This document shows positions 34,233 through 47,992 of a stretch of 64,000 nucleotides of DNA, one piece after another. A model generated the notes under the pieces. That model was not told the origin of the DNA. It searched no databases and saw only the letters and a program-made list of their open reading frames with translations. The position numbers and the translations under genes were made by a program. The DNA lies in contig JANVFP010000016.1 of the NCBI GenBank assembly GCA_027919835.1, forward strand, positions 1,054,001 through 1,118,000. Direction: 5' to 3'. The first letter of the stretch is position 1. Each line of letters starts with the position of its first letter. The DNA comes from Lentinula raphanica (Eukaryota; Basidiomycota; Agaricomycetes; Agaricales; Omphalotaceae).

Positions 34233-35234
34233 ATGCTTCGTATCGGCCCATATTCCGCATGGATAGCTGTCGATGGTTCTGCCCGTGGTTTGGAAACCCA
34301 TTGTGCAGAAGCGCGTTATGGTGGCTCTACTGCTAGTGCATCTGGGTGGATCCCATCCGAAGCTGGAAAGGTATGGCTGGAAGATCATCATAGTGTCCCA
34401 CAAAGCACCGGGAGACTTACTAGCATTTTCAAGAAATTCTCCATATATTGGCACAACGCGAAGAGAGATATCGCTCTCGAGGCCGTGGTGTTAATTGATG
34501 GGGTTGAATGCAATCGCCATGTTATGCTTGCTGCATCGGACGATTTTCGTGATAGACCAGACACCGTTCGGGTCTCATACACCAGGACATCGGAAGCTAC
34601 TCGTCGAGACTTTATCTTCTCGGTCATCCAATTAACTGGTAAGCATATTTGTCAAGCCTCGTTGCGCTTCCGTTATGAGAGTCGTTTGTTTTCTTACGCC
34701 AGACGACGACGAGTGGTTACCTCTGGTCGACTACACCAAGTTCGGTGTCATCACACTCGAGCTATGGCGACTTCAAGTCAACCATGTCGTTCGTCAGCAG
34801 CTCCAACACGATTCTTACGCGCCTGTCGTACTGGAATCCCAAGTACTTCACGAGCAAACAAAGAGAGGGGGAACACATCATGTTCGGTGAGCGATAGAGT
34901 TTCGGACCAGGACGTACTTTTGAAAGCTGAATCGATATTGGTTTCACTGACTTCAAGTTTCGGAAACGAATACAGAGCATCACGACCTACGGTCGACATG
35001 GTTGACGCACAGAAACTAGATAGAACACCGTATGTGTCGTTCTCATTCAGATACAAGCCCTATGGTTCGTTAACGTTTTCTTTGTTCCTGTCATGTTGAT
35101 CTGAATAGTATATGCTATCAGATATACTTCTTGCACAGGGTGTGATCCCACCTAGAGTTGTACGTCCTCAAGCCATTCCAATCACCAGTCTGCTCTCCGA
35201 TAACGTTGATGTGAAGATGAATGTTCGTGACTGA
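34233..35234 (+). CDS. DUF7918 domain protein
   Basis: This belongs to a family common in Agaricomycetes and of unknown function. The ATG at 34233 gives MLRIGPYSAWIAVDGSARGL and GWIPSEAGK. An intron then leads to KFSIYWHNAKRDIALEAVV, GVECNRHVMLAA and RDFIFSVIQLTGDDDEWLPL. The next exons give FGVITLELWRLQVNHV, VLHEQTKRGGTHHVRFGNEY, RTPYVSFSFRYKPYDILLAQ and GVIPPRVVRP, ending KMNVRD. Intron boundaries (about 34374-34431, 34639-34703, 34889-34959 and 35064-35120) were chosen because only they restore this family pattern. The gene is convergent with the inhibitor-2 gene. The domain often occurs in expanded paralog sets, but only one copy is here. Confidence 0.78.
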
Positions 35235-35490
35235 CTCGATTTTCCCATTCACGATTCTGAACGTCTTCTGATAGCCTCGTATGAAACTAGAATCAAGACA
35301 CTAAATCAGTGATGATTCCTGTCTTGACCGTATGAGCAGTACATTTTCGTAGCAATCGAAAGCCCTAGTCAGAGATAGAGAGAATATATTGAAATACAAG
35401 GAAACAGTAGACACGATTGAGTAGGGCAAAGATAGTTCTAGTACATTACCAGCAGAAAGTACAATGTCCCATTCGCGGCGAGAGTTCTAT

Positions 35491-36430
35491 TCAGTGAGTA
35501 CCGTTAATACTGACTTTCCCAGTGGCCGCTTCTAACTCTTGTTCATCCTGATCACTGACTCGATCAGGCATCTCTTCCATGTCTTCTTCTTCTGCCATCA
35601 GCCTAGCCGCTCTCTGAAAACAAGGCCTTGTCAGATCTGTGAATCACGATACACCTGAATCGCATGTACCTTCATCGCTTCAGCCTCATTAGAATAATGT
35701 CTTCCTCGAGCACGTACGAACTCTGCATGTTTCTGAGCAGCTATTGTCACAAAAAACACTGAGCGACCAATTGAAACGAGTTGATGACAATCAAAACATA
35801 CTCTCTTCGTCCATCTCCTCCCCAACCTCTACCTCCTCTCCTGTTTCCCCATTCCCGGCAGCTCTTATAGCCGATCTAGCTTCGTCAGGCAAGTTAAAGC
35901 TCGTGCTACGACTTGACTGTGCACTGCCCGAGCGAGCGGAACCTGAACGTCCTGCACTCGAAAAGGACGTTCGCCGTGAGGAAGGGCCTGAAGTGTTGGC
36001 ACCTGTGGGAGATGAGGAAAGTGTTGGAGAGGTTGGGACATAGCGGCCGTTTAGATCCAGATTCGGAATCTCTGCTTGATGCATAAGAAACAACTGATGA
36101 GTTTGACAGAGGGAGAAACACACCTCCTTCGACCTCATCAGTCTCAGCATTATATCGAACATATGGAGTCTTAGGCTCAGTGATCTTCGTGAACGTTCCT
36201 TCCGGAAATTCTGTAGATTGTATGTTGGCCTCGTCCCATCGTAGATTCCTATGCGCATATCAGAAATGATCAGTGTGTCGAAAGCAGGCGATTTCGTTTT
36301 TTTCTGCATACTGTTGTCCTGCACCAGGCGGTGGAGCAGCATTCTTCAGAATCCCTTTCGGTTTTGGCTGAGATGCTGATCTTGGTAGGGGCGGTAAATG
36401 AGGTGGATCTTGTATGATTTCTGTAGACAT
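35491..36430 (-). CDS. GLC8: Protein phosphatase inhibitor 2 (IPP-2 / GLC8)
   Basis: This is a regulator of type-1 protein phosphatase. The start [20 protein letters not shown] (36430) is followed by KPKGILKN, the KGILK motif of inhibitor-2 proteins. Next comes the conserved block [20 protein letters not shown] and [16 protein letters not shown], then a Ser-rich linker. After that are [20 protein letters not shown] (the HY..E helix that lies over the phosphatase active site) and an acidic tail ending VSINGTH. Short introns separate these blocks. Both PP1-contact motifs are intact. In yeast GLC8 can activate as well as inhibit Glc7. The start lies only 165 bp downstream of the SEC18 stop on the same strand. 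Confidence 0.87.
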
Positions 36431-36594
36431 CGTAGTATGAAAACAAGGGGGATGAAGCAAGAAATACAATTCTAGTAGGTAAAGCGATGGCACGGGTTCA
36501 ATTGATTTGCAAACTCAGTGGGCTACTACCTGCTACTACAACATAGCATAGTGATGTCACTTTTATTCCTCCTACAAGTCCATAATGTACAATT

Positions 36595-39383
<2,789 letters not shown>

Positions 39384-41195
39384 TGTAGTCGGGAAGGAAG
39401 ATTTGTTGCAAGTAGACGGGGTCGTTAAAATTTAGAATGTCGCGTTGATGAATCAAAGGCTATACTGATTACGTAATTCACACCATCAACGCGTTCAACA
39501 CCTACTAACTGCCCCTTTACAGCTTACTACCACGGCTTAGGATGCCCCAGCGCCATGGCTCACAACCACCAACGCATATTCCGTGGTTCCCAATACTGCG
39601 GTGAGTCATTTTACTGTGGTTTGATGCTGTGTTCCAACACCTTATACCCAGCTTAATCATTCAAGATCATGATGTCTCGTTCTCGCATTGGTCCAAGTCC
39701 GGGTAACAGTCAAGCTCTCTTGTGAACTATTTCGCAAGAGCGGAATCTTTCCACAAAGAAGCTTTGTGTCGGGTTCGAACCACAGATTTCTAGAGACATG
39801 TGTTATCCCCGCGCGCTCGGAAGAAACCGATTGGCAAATACACAGTGTAGAAGTAGGGGATTCTTACTACTACACTATGTATCTGTCCTTGAGGTTTGCT
39901 CTTTTGGAATGGCACCAGATTCAAAGACAACATTCAAAATCGATGTTGACTGGAGGAGGGGATGAGCTTTCGAGTTTTGAATTCTTTGTCATTTTGATGA
40001 CAATTTTCAAGATGATGCCGTCGCAGATTCCAAATGTTCTTGATGGTATACAGAATTCGACAGGAACCAGGATGCAATGAATGTTTGTCAGTACTAGGTA
40101 CTCTGTTCACTCCTTGGACCTGAGATAATGACCTGACTATCCCTAGTCCATCTCCTTCATACTTGCGCACGGATGGCATATTTTTCCAACGTTCAACATT
40201 GATCAAATCTCCACACCACTCACCATGCAGTACTGAATTCTGTATTCACTTCCACAATTATCAGTTAACGCAATCCCAGTTTGTAGGGACTGAATAGATG
40301 AAACACATCTCATTTATCCCTCTTCAAACATCGACATAATTGCTCACCAGCCACGAGCCTTTTATCAGTGACGACTTTGACGACGCTTGCCAACGCCTGA
40401 CTGTTTTCAGGTTCAGGGGTCTGCAAGCTCAAAATCCATATTGATATCGATGGATGTTGAGAGAGAGGATGAGAGAGGACGACGAATGAAACTTTCGATG
40501 ACGCGGTGATCTACGTGTCACATAGTACCGCGTCGCAGGTGGGGCGCCTAGTTACGATGGCGGATGGACTGGGTGGACTGATACTTAGCAGAAAGCACAG
40601 GAAAGCACTCGACAGATGATGGCTCTGCAGGGCCTTGCAGTGCCTCCGGCTAATTGCGCGGCCTACTATTCGGTACATAATCAATGTAATCTCGCTGGTT
40701 GTATCCATGTTGGTGGAGGTTGGAGGTAGTCTTTCAAGATGGTAAGAAGACATCTGCATTCATCTGACAGGTATCGAAGAAGATAAAGCCTGACATATCC
40801 AACAGACTTCAGTGTTAGAGGACCCAGGAGGTCTGTGAAAGTCAGTGAAGTGATAGCAGAAATCACTCGACAACGGATACAGCCTCCGACAGCACATTCA
40901 TCTTTTGTATAGGTATCGTGGTTCTATAAGAATGATACTCACCGTAGCTCTCTTTCTTCATCAGGTCTTTTCGTCTTTTCAATTTCTGTCGCCGCTAGTC
41001 AGCCTCCTGGTCAACTTTTCTTTGCTGGTCAAAGAAAGCTTTCTATTATCTATTCCTCACACGACTCAATCGTTCCAAAATTACTTTCAATATTCACTCC
41101 CCGGCCCAGTTTTCTTTCAAAAAGAATTATGTGCGTAGTTCTCTCATTCTCTATCGAATGTCTGCTGAGTCTTCATGTATCATTGTCAGTCATTC
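39384..41195. other. 1.8-kb region without a supported gene
   Basis: A possible small gene begins MAHNHQRIFRGSQYC at 39555 with a strong gtgagt donor and an acceptor near 39665 (giving DHDVSFSHWSKSG). Downstream frames to about 40080 do not match any family I know and the second intron would be very short, so I leave it uncalled. The stretch 40905-41160 is probably promoter and leader of the secreted protein. No repeats were recognised. Confidence 0.4.
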
Positions 41196-42100
41196 ATGTA
41201 TCCCCTTGGCGTCGCTATCCGAGAATTCGTTCCCCTTCTCGGTGTCGTCTGTGCTGTCTTCGCAACTGCCTTGCCTCTTTCGGGCAATGTGAGTTTCATC
41301 GCTACTCTTTTGGACAATGTTTGATTGAGAATCATCAAATTGAATAGGATGCGCTCATTTCCAGATCTGTAACTCAAGACAATACAAGTTCCCATCGAAG
41401 CGATTCGAGTACCCGACGAGACGATCCGAGTCCCCATCGAGACGATGAACTGTTACGCCTACCCAAAGTGCAGTTCAAGCTCAAATTTTTCGGGCCTTAT
41501 TCAGGAGTTCAATATACAACCATGGATCTCATGAGAGCGTTGGCTGAACTTGACTATTACTTGTTACGAATGGTACCCGCTTTCGCTCACTATGGGTTCA
41601 TGCCAAACATAGACCCCAACAATGTTGAGGGCGATGCTCTTTATGCAAACCGAGACGGAGAGGTCCGCGCCGAGTTGGTAGCGTTGGAAGAGACAGGTTC
41701 CGAAAGAAGTATCGAAGACGGCTGGTATGGTCGAAATGGTCCTGTCCTACAATTTATAGCATCGGGTTTCATGCATCAAGAGGCTAAAATTACCTGGCGC
41801 TGGAACCCTCCGATCTCTTATGCGGGATCCAAGATCAAGTTGGGTTCAGATGGGCTCTTGAAGTGTTACGACGTGCCTGGCCCAGTAAGTCAATCAAAAA
41901 CTTAAACTCATAACCAACATGCCTAATCACTATCATAGGACCGTGAGCCATCGCACGTCATTTCGCGTGGGCCACCAGCCTGGTCTCCCGTATTCCTACA
42001 CGACATCTTTCACCAACCTGCGCCGAATACGGTACCAGGAAACCCCGCGCGTCCACCGGAAGGTCGAGAGAATGGTCAAGGGAATAATCACGCCCACTGA
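41196..42100 (+). CDS. Secreted orphan protein
   Basis: I do not recognise this 263-residue protein. Three exons are clear: 41196-41288, 41348-41884 and 41939-42100, with gtgagt and gtaagt donors. It begins MYPLGVAIREFVPLLGVVCA then VFATALPLSG, a good secretion signal. An Arg/Asp/Ser-rich stretch follows, encoded by three copies of a 21-bp repeat (STRRDDPSPHRDDE). The globular part includes VQFKLKFFGPYSGVQYTTMD, LAELDYYLLRMVPAFAHYGF, GWYGRNGPVLQFIASGFMHQ and AKITWRWNPPISYAGSKIKL, with a single Cys in LLKCYDVPGP. The tail is Pro/Asn-rich. It could be a small secreted, effector-like or matrix protein. No catalytic motif is visible. Confidence 0.7.
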
Positions 42101-42810
42101 CTGCCGTAGAGGAGAATTGAAACGGAATTAGAGTTATTACAAGCTTACTTGTTAGTACTTTTGATGGATCGTGTTTCTTGCTGGTGATCCTATTCAGGGA
42201 GTTGGCGTCGATGTTGTCTCTACTCTTACGAATGTAGAAAAAAAAACAAAGGAGTCCCACTGTTAAGTAAGCTCACAAGTTTTCCTTGGTACTTACTTTC
42301 GGAGTATTGTGTTCTTCATATCGGAAATTCTAGACCTTTCCCCCTCCTTCCTCCTATGAATGTAGAAAACAACAAAGGAAGTAGTGGGCGGATCTGACCC
42401 CACTACTGTACATCGTTGGTGCATCGAATCAATGATGCTAATGAATGTAAATGAGGCAGACTCCGGGGGGAAAGTCAAGCCTTGGTGGCAGCTGCCGAGC
42501 GAGCGGATTACACTCCCAACCTGCCTAAGCTGCCTTTCGCAATGAGCAGCGAGTATGCCCTTCAACACCTATATCATTTACATCTAATTATGACATTTAT
42601 GTGTATTTCTTACCTCTAATCAATGAGTGTTAGTGTTGTACAGAACTAACAGTTCAATCAAAGAGAAACATTGAATCTGAATCAAAAGTTTTGGTATTAC
42701 TAAAATATAGGATTTATACCAGCACGCCAGCCTCGCCCGGTCACGTCTCGCCAGTACTCTTCTTCTTCAACTTCCATCTCCGTTACTCACTAGCGACTAC
42801 CCACTCTGCT
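42101..42810. other. Intergenic region with short direct repeat and stem-loop
   Basis: GAATGTAGAAAA followed by ACAAAGGA occurs twice, at about 42230 and 42358. At 42381-42406 a stem-loop, GTAGTGGG, nine bases, CCCCACTAC, follows the second copy. This may be the relic of a small element. The last 100 bases are pyrimidine-rich promoter and leader of the next gene. Confidence 0.45.
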
Positions 42811-44750
42811 ATGTCCATCATATCCGCTAAACGTGTTCAAGATCGCCTTTTAAGAAAAATGGAGCTTAGCAACATACATGATCGCTTGGATATGATCACC
42901 TCCATTATTCCAGATTACCACTCGTTCACCCAAGACGACATCACCTTTTATCTTTCTGTGGGCCAAGAAAACATCAAGAAATGGGCTGCGGAAGATTTAC
43001 CTCGGCTTGGTGTCCAGGCAGCTTTGGTTCATGATGCTTGCAAGGTATGTACTCTATTCAAACTCGCCCGTCTTTGATGCCTTGCTCAACTTTTCGTGGC
43101 CTTGCAGATCGTGAACCAGGTGATCGCTGAGCTTCCATTTTCTATCGCATTTTTTCGACGCCTTCCAAGGGAATATCAGCCCTTCAATGCATTCGACCTT
43201 CTTCCCCTTGCCGCTGGTTTGGCAAATGGCGACACCACATTTCGGCAACGTTTCCGGATTCATTTCTCCACACCTTTTGCCTCGACCATTGAGGAACTCT
43301 ATGGCAATCACTACGCCTCAGCGTCCTGTTCAGCCCCTCGTGGTCACGATCCTGTGATCACCAATGTTCAGCCTGATACAGATTTCCCGCCGCACGATCC
43401 AGAGTCCCCTCTTGCTCGCCCTGCAGTTGAGCGATCGAAGTGGTCGTCGGACACGGAGGACCATGCAATGTCCTCAGATGATCATGATGACGACTCGTCA
43501 TCCATTCCTTCCAAACGTGTACGCGGCTCACAGGAAGTGGCCGCTGGGAAAAAGCGCAGGGTTGAAGGTATTTTTCTCGCCTTTTCAATTTTTTCCAAAA
43601 TGTACACTTACGCAGCATCTCGCAGTCGACCGTGAGTCGCCTATGCCACGAGGATATAGTTCGAGTCGCAGCGGTTCCTCATTTGTATTTTTTGCTCGTC
43701 GCCTTTCGAAATGAGGTATCCTGATTTGCCGTTTTAGTTACGGAACAAGACAAAACCACGGACGAAAAGGACAAGTGGTTCAGAAGGTAGCGTTGCAGCG
43801 CTATCTGCTTTTGAGGTCTGCTCCTGCAAACTTTAGAATCTTGAAAGCCTGTCTAATCATTGGCCTAGCCCGCCTCGTCATCGACTGCAACCGCCTTCAA
43901 AATTCAGTCGAATGAAGAACTACTCATGAATATTTCAACCGCCAGTGGCCAGGAACTTGATTTGACTTTTGCTAACGATTCTGCTCTCTCCTTGGATACT
44001 CAACAACTTGCTCTGCCAGACTCATCGATGCAGTCACTTGGTGCTCCCTCAGAAAGCCCGGTTCAACAGTCTTCCTCAGTTTCTGTTTCTAGTCCTCTCG
44101 ATATTGTTTCGCCTATCGCTTCTCCAGATTCAGAAACACATGCTCTATCAACCAATCCCCTACCTGTCGCCGGTTCGACTGTAGAAGAAAGCAATCAACT
44201 ACAAGCCACTTCACGTTCACTTCCTCAACAATCTACGTCCTCCATTTCTATGTCTAATTCTCGCAACAGAACGATTAAACCCAAACATCCTACGTCGAAA
44301 GTCTCTCGTGCCTCTTATACTATTGAAAATTCTCCTGTCAAGCGGAACTCTGCTTTTGGTTCGGTAGCGAACGCAATCGAACACTTCAATGCCGTCGGTA
44401 TTGCTCGCGTTGCTCCACAAGTTCAAGCAGCAAGACCACGCCGACCTCAAGCAGATCCTGCCGTACAACCTAATAAGACTATGCATCCTCAACGTCAACC
44501 TGCACAACGGTCTGATCGCTCACACCCTCGCATTTCTATCAATAGCTCAGCAAAACCCCTCGTCAATGTCAATCAAGAATATGATTCGCAATTAGACCAT
44601 ATACCCGTCGTTGGCGTCATTATTCTTCTCATGTTCCTCGATGAATCATACCCTTCGCTGCCTCTCTATACGGTAATGCTCATTGCTGGTTGTGCATATA
44701 TTTGTCTTGGTGAAATGGTTCAAGGTATACGTCGTGAACGAGGCTTGTGA
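42811..44750 (+). CDS. Orphan protein with C-terminal membrane segments
   Basis: I do not recognise this protein, about 546 residues. Exons are 42811-43044, 43108-43567, a 16-nt microexon 43616-43631, 43738-43786 and 43869-44750. Only inclusion of the microexon keeps the frame open and phases consistent. The N-terminal 170 residues are helical and well ordered (MELSNIHDRLDMITSIIPDY, FLRRLP-type segments, FDLLPLAAGLANGDTTF). An acidic/basic region with a nuclear-localisation-like KKRR follows, then a long Ser/Pro/Gln-rich disordered segment. The C-terminus has two hydrophobic stretches, VVGVIILLMFLDESYPSL and YTVMLIAGCAYICLGEMV, ending RRERGL. This suggests a tail-inserted membrane protein with a long cytosolic or nuclear arm. 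Confidence 0.65.
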
Positions 44751-45160
44751 TGATGGACATTGGTTGTTGCTGCAGATCTCGGTTCTCATATTACATACTA
44801 CTGCATTTACTAACTTCATGTAACTTCAATCGATTTGTATGTTGGACGGAAGAACTCGGCGGGAGTCATTGACTGAGTCACCGTTGAGGCGAATGCTGTC
44901 TGCCAGCATTGATGTACATAGTCTGTTGTTGTGGCTTCAGCCTTTCATTTCTCTAATGTTCCCTTCAGCCCTCCTCTGGTAGTGTTCGTCTTCGTCAACT
45001 CAGTCTACCCGCAATGCTTAGAACAAAGCCTTGGATGGTTGCGCGTTCGGTGAATCGCAAGTTGTGCGATGAATGAAAAAAGGGGCTCCCTTCTGCCATC
45101 AAGAATTTTTTCGAATTTTCTCACGTTCGTTATCGATTTTTACTGCAACTTCGAGTTGGA
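44751..45160. other. Intergenic region
   Basis: This 410-bp tandem gap holds the 3' end of the orphan gene and the promoter of MTD1. I see nothing else in it. Confidence 0.4.
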
Positions 45161-46633
45161 ATGTCCACCGTGCCCGGCAAAGGTCTTTTACTCAAAGCAG
45201 ATCCCATAGCAGCAACATTCAAAGACGAAGTTGAAAAAACCCTCGCGAACTGCTCCCATGTTCCAAAATTAGTCGGAATTCTTTCCACTTCTTCTCTTCC
45301 TAGCAGAACATACGCCGAGTTCACGAGAAAACAATGCGAGAATTTTGGATTTCAGTTTGTCCTCAAGGAAACAGGTGCCGCACTACCTGACGAGGGACTG
45401 GGTGAAGGTGAAGGTGTGGAGGAAGCTATCATGGAAGCCAACGAGGACGACTCTGTGGATGGAGTGATGGTCAGTTCACGTCTGGCTGTCGTTTGAAAGG
45501 CGAATACCATCAGAATTGTTACGCTAGGTCTATTTCCCGATCTTTGGTCCTCAGCAGGTATGTACACTATGCAAACAGAAGCAAGAGATCGGCTCATGAC
45601 TCGAGTCAGGATCACTATCTGCAGCAACTCGTTTCGCCGTATAAAGACGTCGAAGGGCTGCACGTAAAATTCCATTATAACTTGTACCACAAGTCAGTGC
45701 TACCTGATGAATTTTTTTCCTATATATTCATGCTATCCACAATAGCATTCGGTTCATCTCGCCTTCATCTCTTTCCGCCCCCACTTCCAGCGCCGCCGGT
45801 CTCACTGGCGATGAAGCCGAAAAAGACATTCCACCACCGGGAATGGTCAAGTCTATCCTTCCGTGTACACCTCTGGCCATTGTGAAATGCCTAGAATACG
45901 CTGGAGTTTATAATAAAATTCTTCCTTACGGCGATCGTGCATATGGAAAGACCGTTGTCGTCGTAAACCGGTGAGTATCATGCAATGAAAATACTGATTT
46001 TAGTTAACCAAATTACTCTCAGGTCGGAGGTTGTTGGCCGTCCTTTGGCCGCATTGCTTTCCAACGATGGCGCTCGAGTGTTTTCTGTGGATATTGATTC
46101 CATCCAGGTATTTCCTTTGTGTTGTATTACAAGGGTGTATCGACCGTCATTCGTTCTATCACACACAGGAATACACCAAACGGCCTTCAGATCCGGACTC
46201 GTCTCGGAAATATCACCCTCGCCATATCGTCCGTCCGCCTCCAGAAGCTTACAACACTTTAGAAGCATGCTTGGCGGTGGCAGACGTAGTCGTCTCTGCT
46301 GTCCCCAATGGGACATACAAAATCCCTACTGCTTGGCTGAAGGACGGTTGTGTTTGTGTGAACGTCGCTGCGGAGAAGAATTTTGAGAAAGATGTCAGAG
46401 ATAAGGTGGGTATATGTGTGATGAAGACGCAATGATCGTATCTCAGTTTTGCACAGGCCTCGTTATACATCCCAGCAGTGGGCAAAGTCACGATTCTTAT
46501 GCTTCTTCGAAACCTGTACGTGCGCGAGTTCTTCATATTGTTGAAGCCTAGCAAACTGTTGCTCTTCAGACTTCGCCTACAGCAGTACAAGACTGCATCC
46601 CTACCATCGACAACGGAACTTCCTGCGCAATGA
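45161..46633 (+). CDS. MTD1: NAD-dependent methylenetetrahydrofolate dehydrogenase
   Basis: This is a cytosolic one-carbon enzyme that oxidises 5,10-methylene-THF to methenyl-THF with NAD+, of the fungal MTD1 type. The start MSTVPGKGLLLKADPIAATF leads to PKLVGILSTSSLPSRTYAEF, VDGVMVYFPIFGPQQDHYLQ and VSPYKDVEGLH. The pocket segment IPPPGMVKSILPCTPLAIVK is followed by KTVVVVNRSEVVGRPLAALL (dinucleotide-binding loop). Then come CLAVADVVVSAVPNGTYKIP and DGCVCVNVAAEKNFEKDV, ending TELPAQ. About seven exons are present. Length and motif order are complete. It is convergent with the ORMDL gene. Confidence 0.93.
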
Positions 46634-46885
46634 TTGATTATCCGGGGACCGAACATACGTCTCTTCTTGGGACAGCTTTTGCATATCTTTATTGCCTATT
46701 GAATAACCTGCACCCACTGCATGATACGAAAAAATCCCTATTCTCATATCGGACTCGGGTGAATGATGAATCTGCACAGTTATATTCATTGATTCCTAAG
46801 ATATTAGATGAGTATGCGTAGTGAATGAGCTAACAAACTTGTGTAATATTATCTGAGAAGAGCAGGGATAATCATAGCAGTTGGA

Positions 46886-47855
46886 TCACTGGAACAAAGA
46901 CTCGGTGATGATTACGGGTGGTGTACCGCCGTTGATGGGTGTTGAGGCACCAGATGGAGGAAAGCTCGTGGTGACGGGAGTGGAAGCGCCGGATCTATCG
47001 TCGGCCAGAAATCGTACGCGTTGTCTATGAAGCTGCGGTCGAGGAAATGAGTATCCGATTATTCAGATTAACGTAAGATCACAGAAAGAGGAGAAGAGTA
47101 AGAAGAGAATAACGACATAGCCAATAACACGTACTTGCGGTAGTTTCGGCAGCAACACGAATACGAGGGCACAGAGATTTATGGCGAACAACCATGGATT
47201 GTAATTTGTGTAATGCGTTGATGCAAGGAAGCTTGAGACAGATGTCAGAGATCACGGAAACAAAAGACAAGATGGCGACTCACAGAACGCAGGGAACTGA
47301 GAAAAGCCACTTCTTCGCTGGTGTATACTGCGCTCCGTCGTCAATCTGCTCCCATAGTGTAAGGTCATCGTACGCGCCACCATGCATATCGCTTTGGAAT
47401 GGGATACCAGTCACCCAATGGAACATAAGATACGATAACTAGCGAAACGTCAGTATGGGTTTGCATAGAGGATGCCAATCTTCTACCGCTAGATAGAGCA
47501 AGTTCACGAGCGTCCAGCTAATTTGAGGTTCCATCCCTGGTATCGTGTCTATAATAATCTTTCCAATGCATATGAGCACGACGTGAATCAACCAAGCGCC
47601 TACGTGTCCACATGAGATCATGAGAAATACATTTCAGGAAAAGACAAGCCACACACCCTTCGCATTAACCCAGTTTGCATTGTTATTGAGGTACGTGCTT
47701 TGGTCCAAGTCTTCTACAGTACTGGTGACGACATGCTCGACTTTGAGTAGACTGCTACTACGACCTCGAGATTTCATGGCGGGAGCCGAAGGAGAAGAGC
47801 GAGGCTGTGGTGTTATGTCAAGAGGTTGAATAGCGATAGACCGGTGGGACTGCAT
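46886..47855 (-). CDS. ORM1: ORMDL-family sphingolipid regulator
   Basis: This is an ER membrane protein that restrains serine palmitoyltransferase and thereby sphingolipid synthesis. The start MQSHRSIAIQPLDITPQPRS (47855) begins a Ser-rich cytosolic tail of the kind phosphorylated in yeast Orm proteins. The conserved domain is NNNANWVNAKGAWLIHVVLI, MEPQISWTLVNLLYLAVSYL, FHWVTGIPFQSDMHGGAYDD and TLWEQIDDGAQYTPAKKWLF. LASTHYTNYNPWLFAINLCA and LVFVLLPKLPQLHRQRVRFL follow. A short Ser/Thr/Pro tail ends ESLFQ. A longer frame upstream of this Met exists but would overlap the divergent promoter, so the shorter start is preferred. Confidence 0.93.
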
Positions 47856-47992
47856 GGTCTTCCACGTATGGTATGAAGAATCAAAAGAAAAGTGACAAGC
47901 GCGGTATGATTTCTTTGGGTAACGTAACGGCCCGCTTCCAAAGCCCCTAAGCTCAATAATCCCACGGTCAATGAACCACAATCTCTCTTTTC
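47856..47992. promoter_or_regulatory. Compact divergent promoter, ORMDL / GCP
   Basis: Only 137 bp separate the start codons of the ORMDL gene (minus) and the gamma-tubulin complex gene (plus). Both leaders and core promoters must fit here. It contains AT-rich tracts but no clear TATA box. Co-expression is possible but not shown. Confidence 0.5.

Noticed and set aside
39770..39790. GGTTCGAACC resembling a tRNA T-arm
   Set aside because: No A-box, acceptor stem or anticodon arm can be folded around it; it is just a palindromic word.
39555..40080. Possible small gene starting MAHNHQRIF
   Set aside because: The first splice junction is good, but the second intron would be about 36 nt and the later frame matches nothing; evidence too thin for a CDS call.
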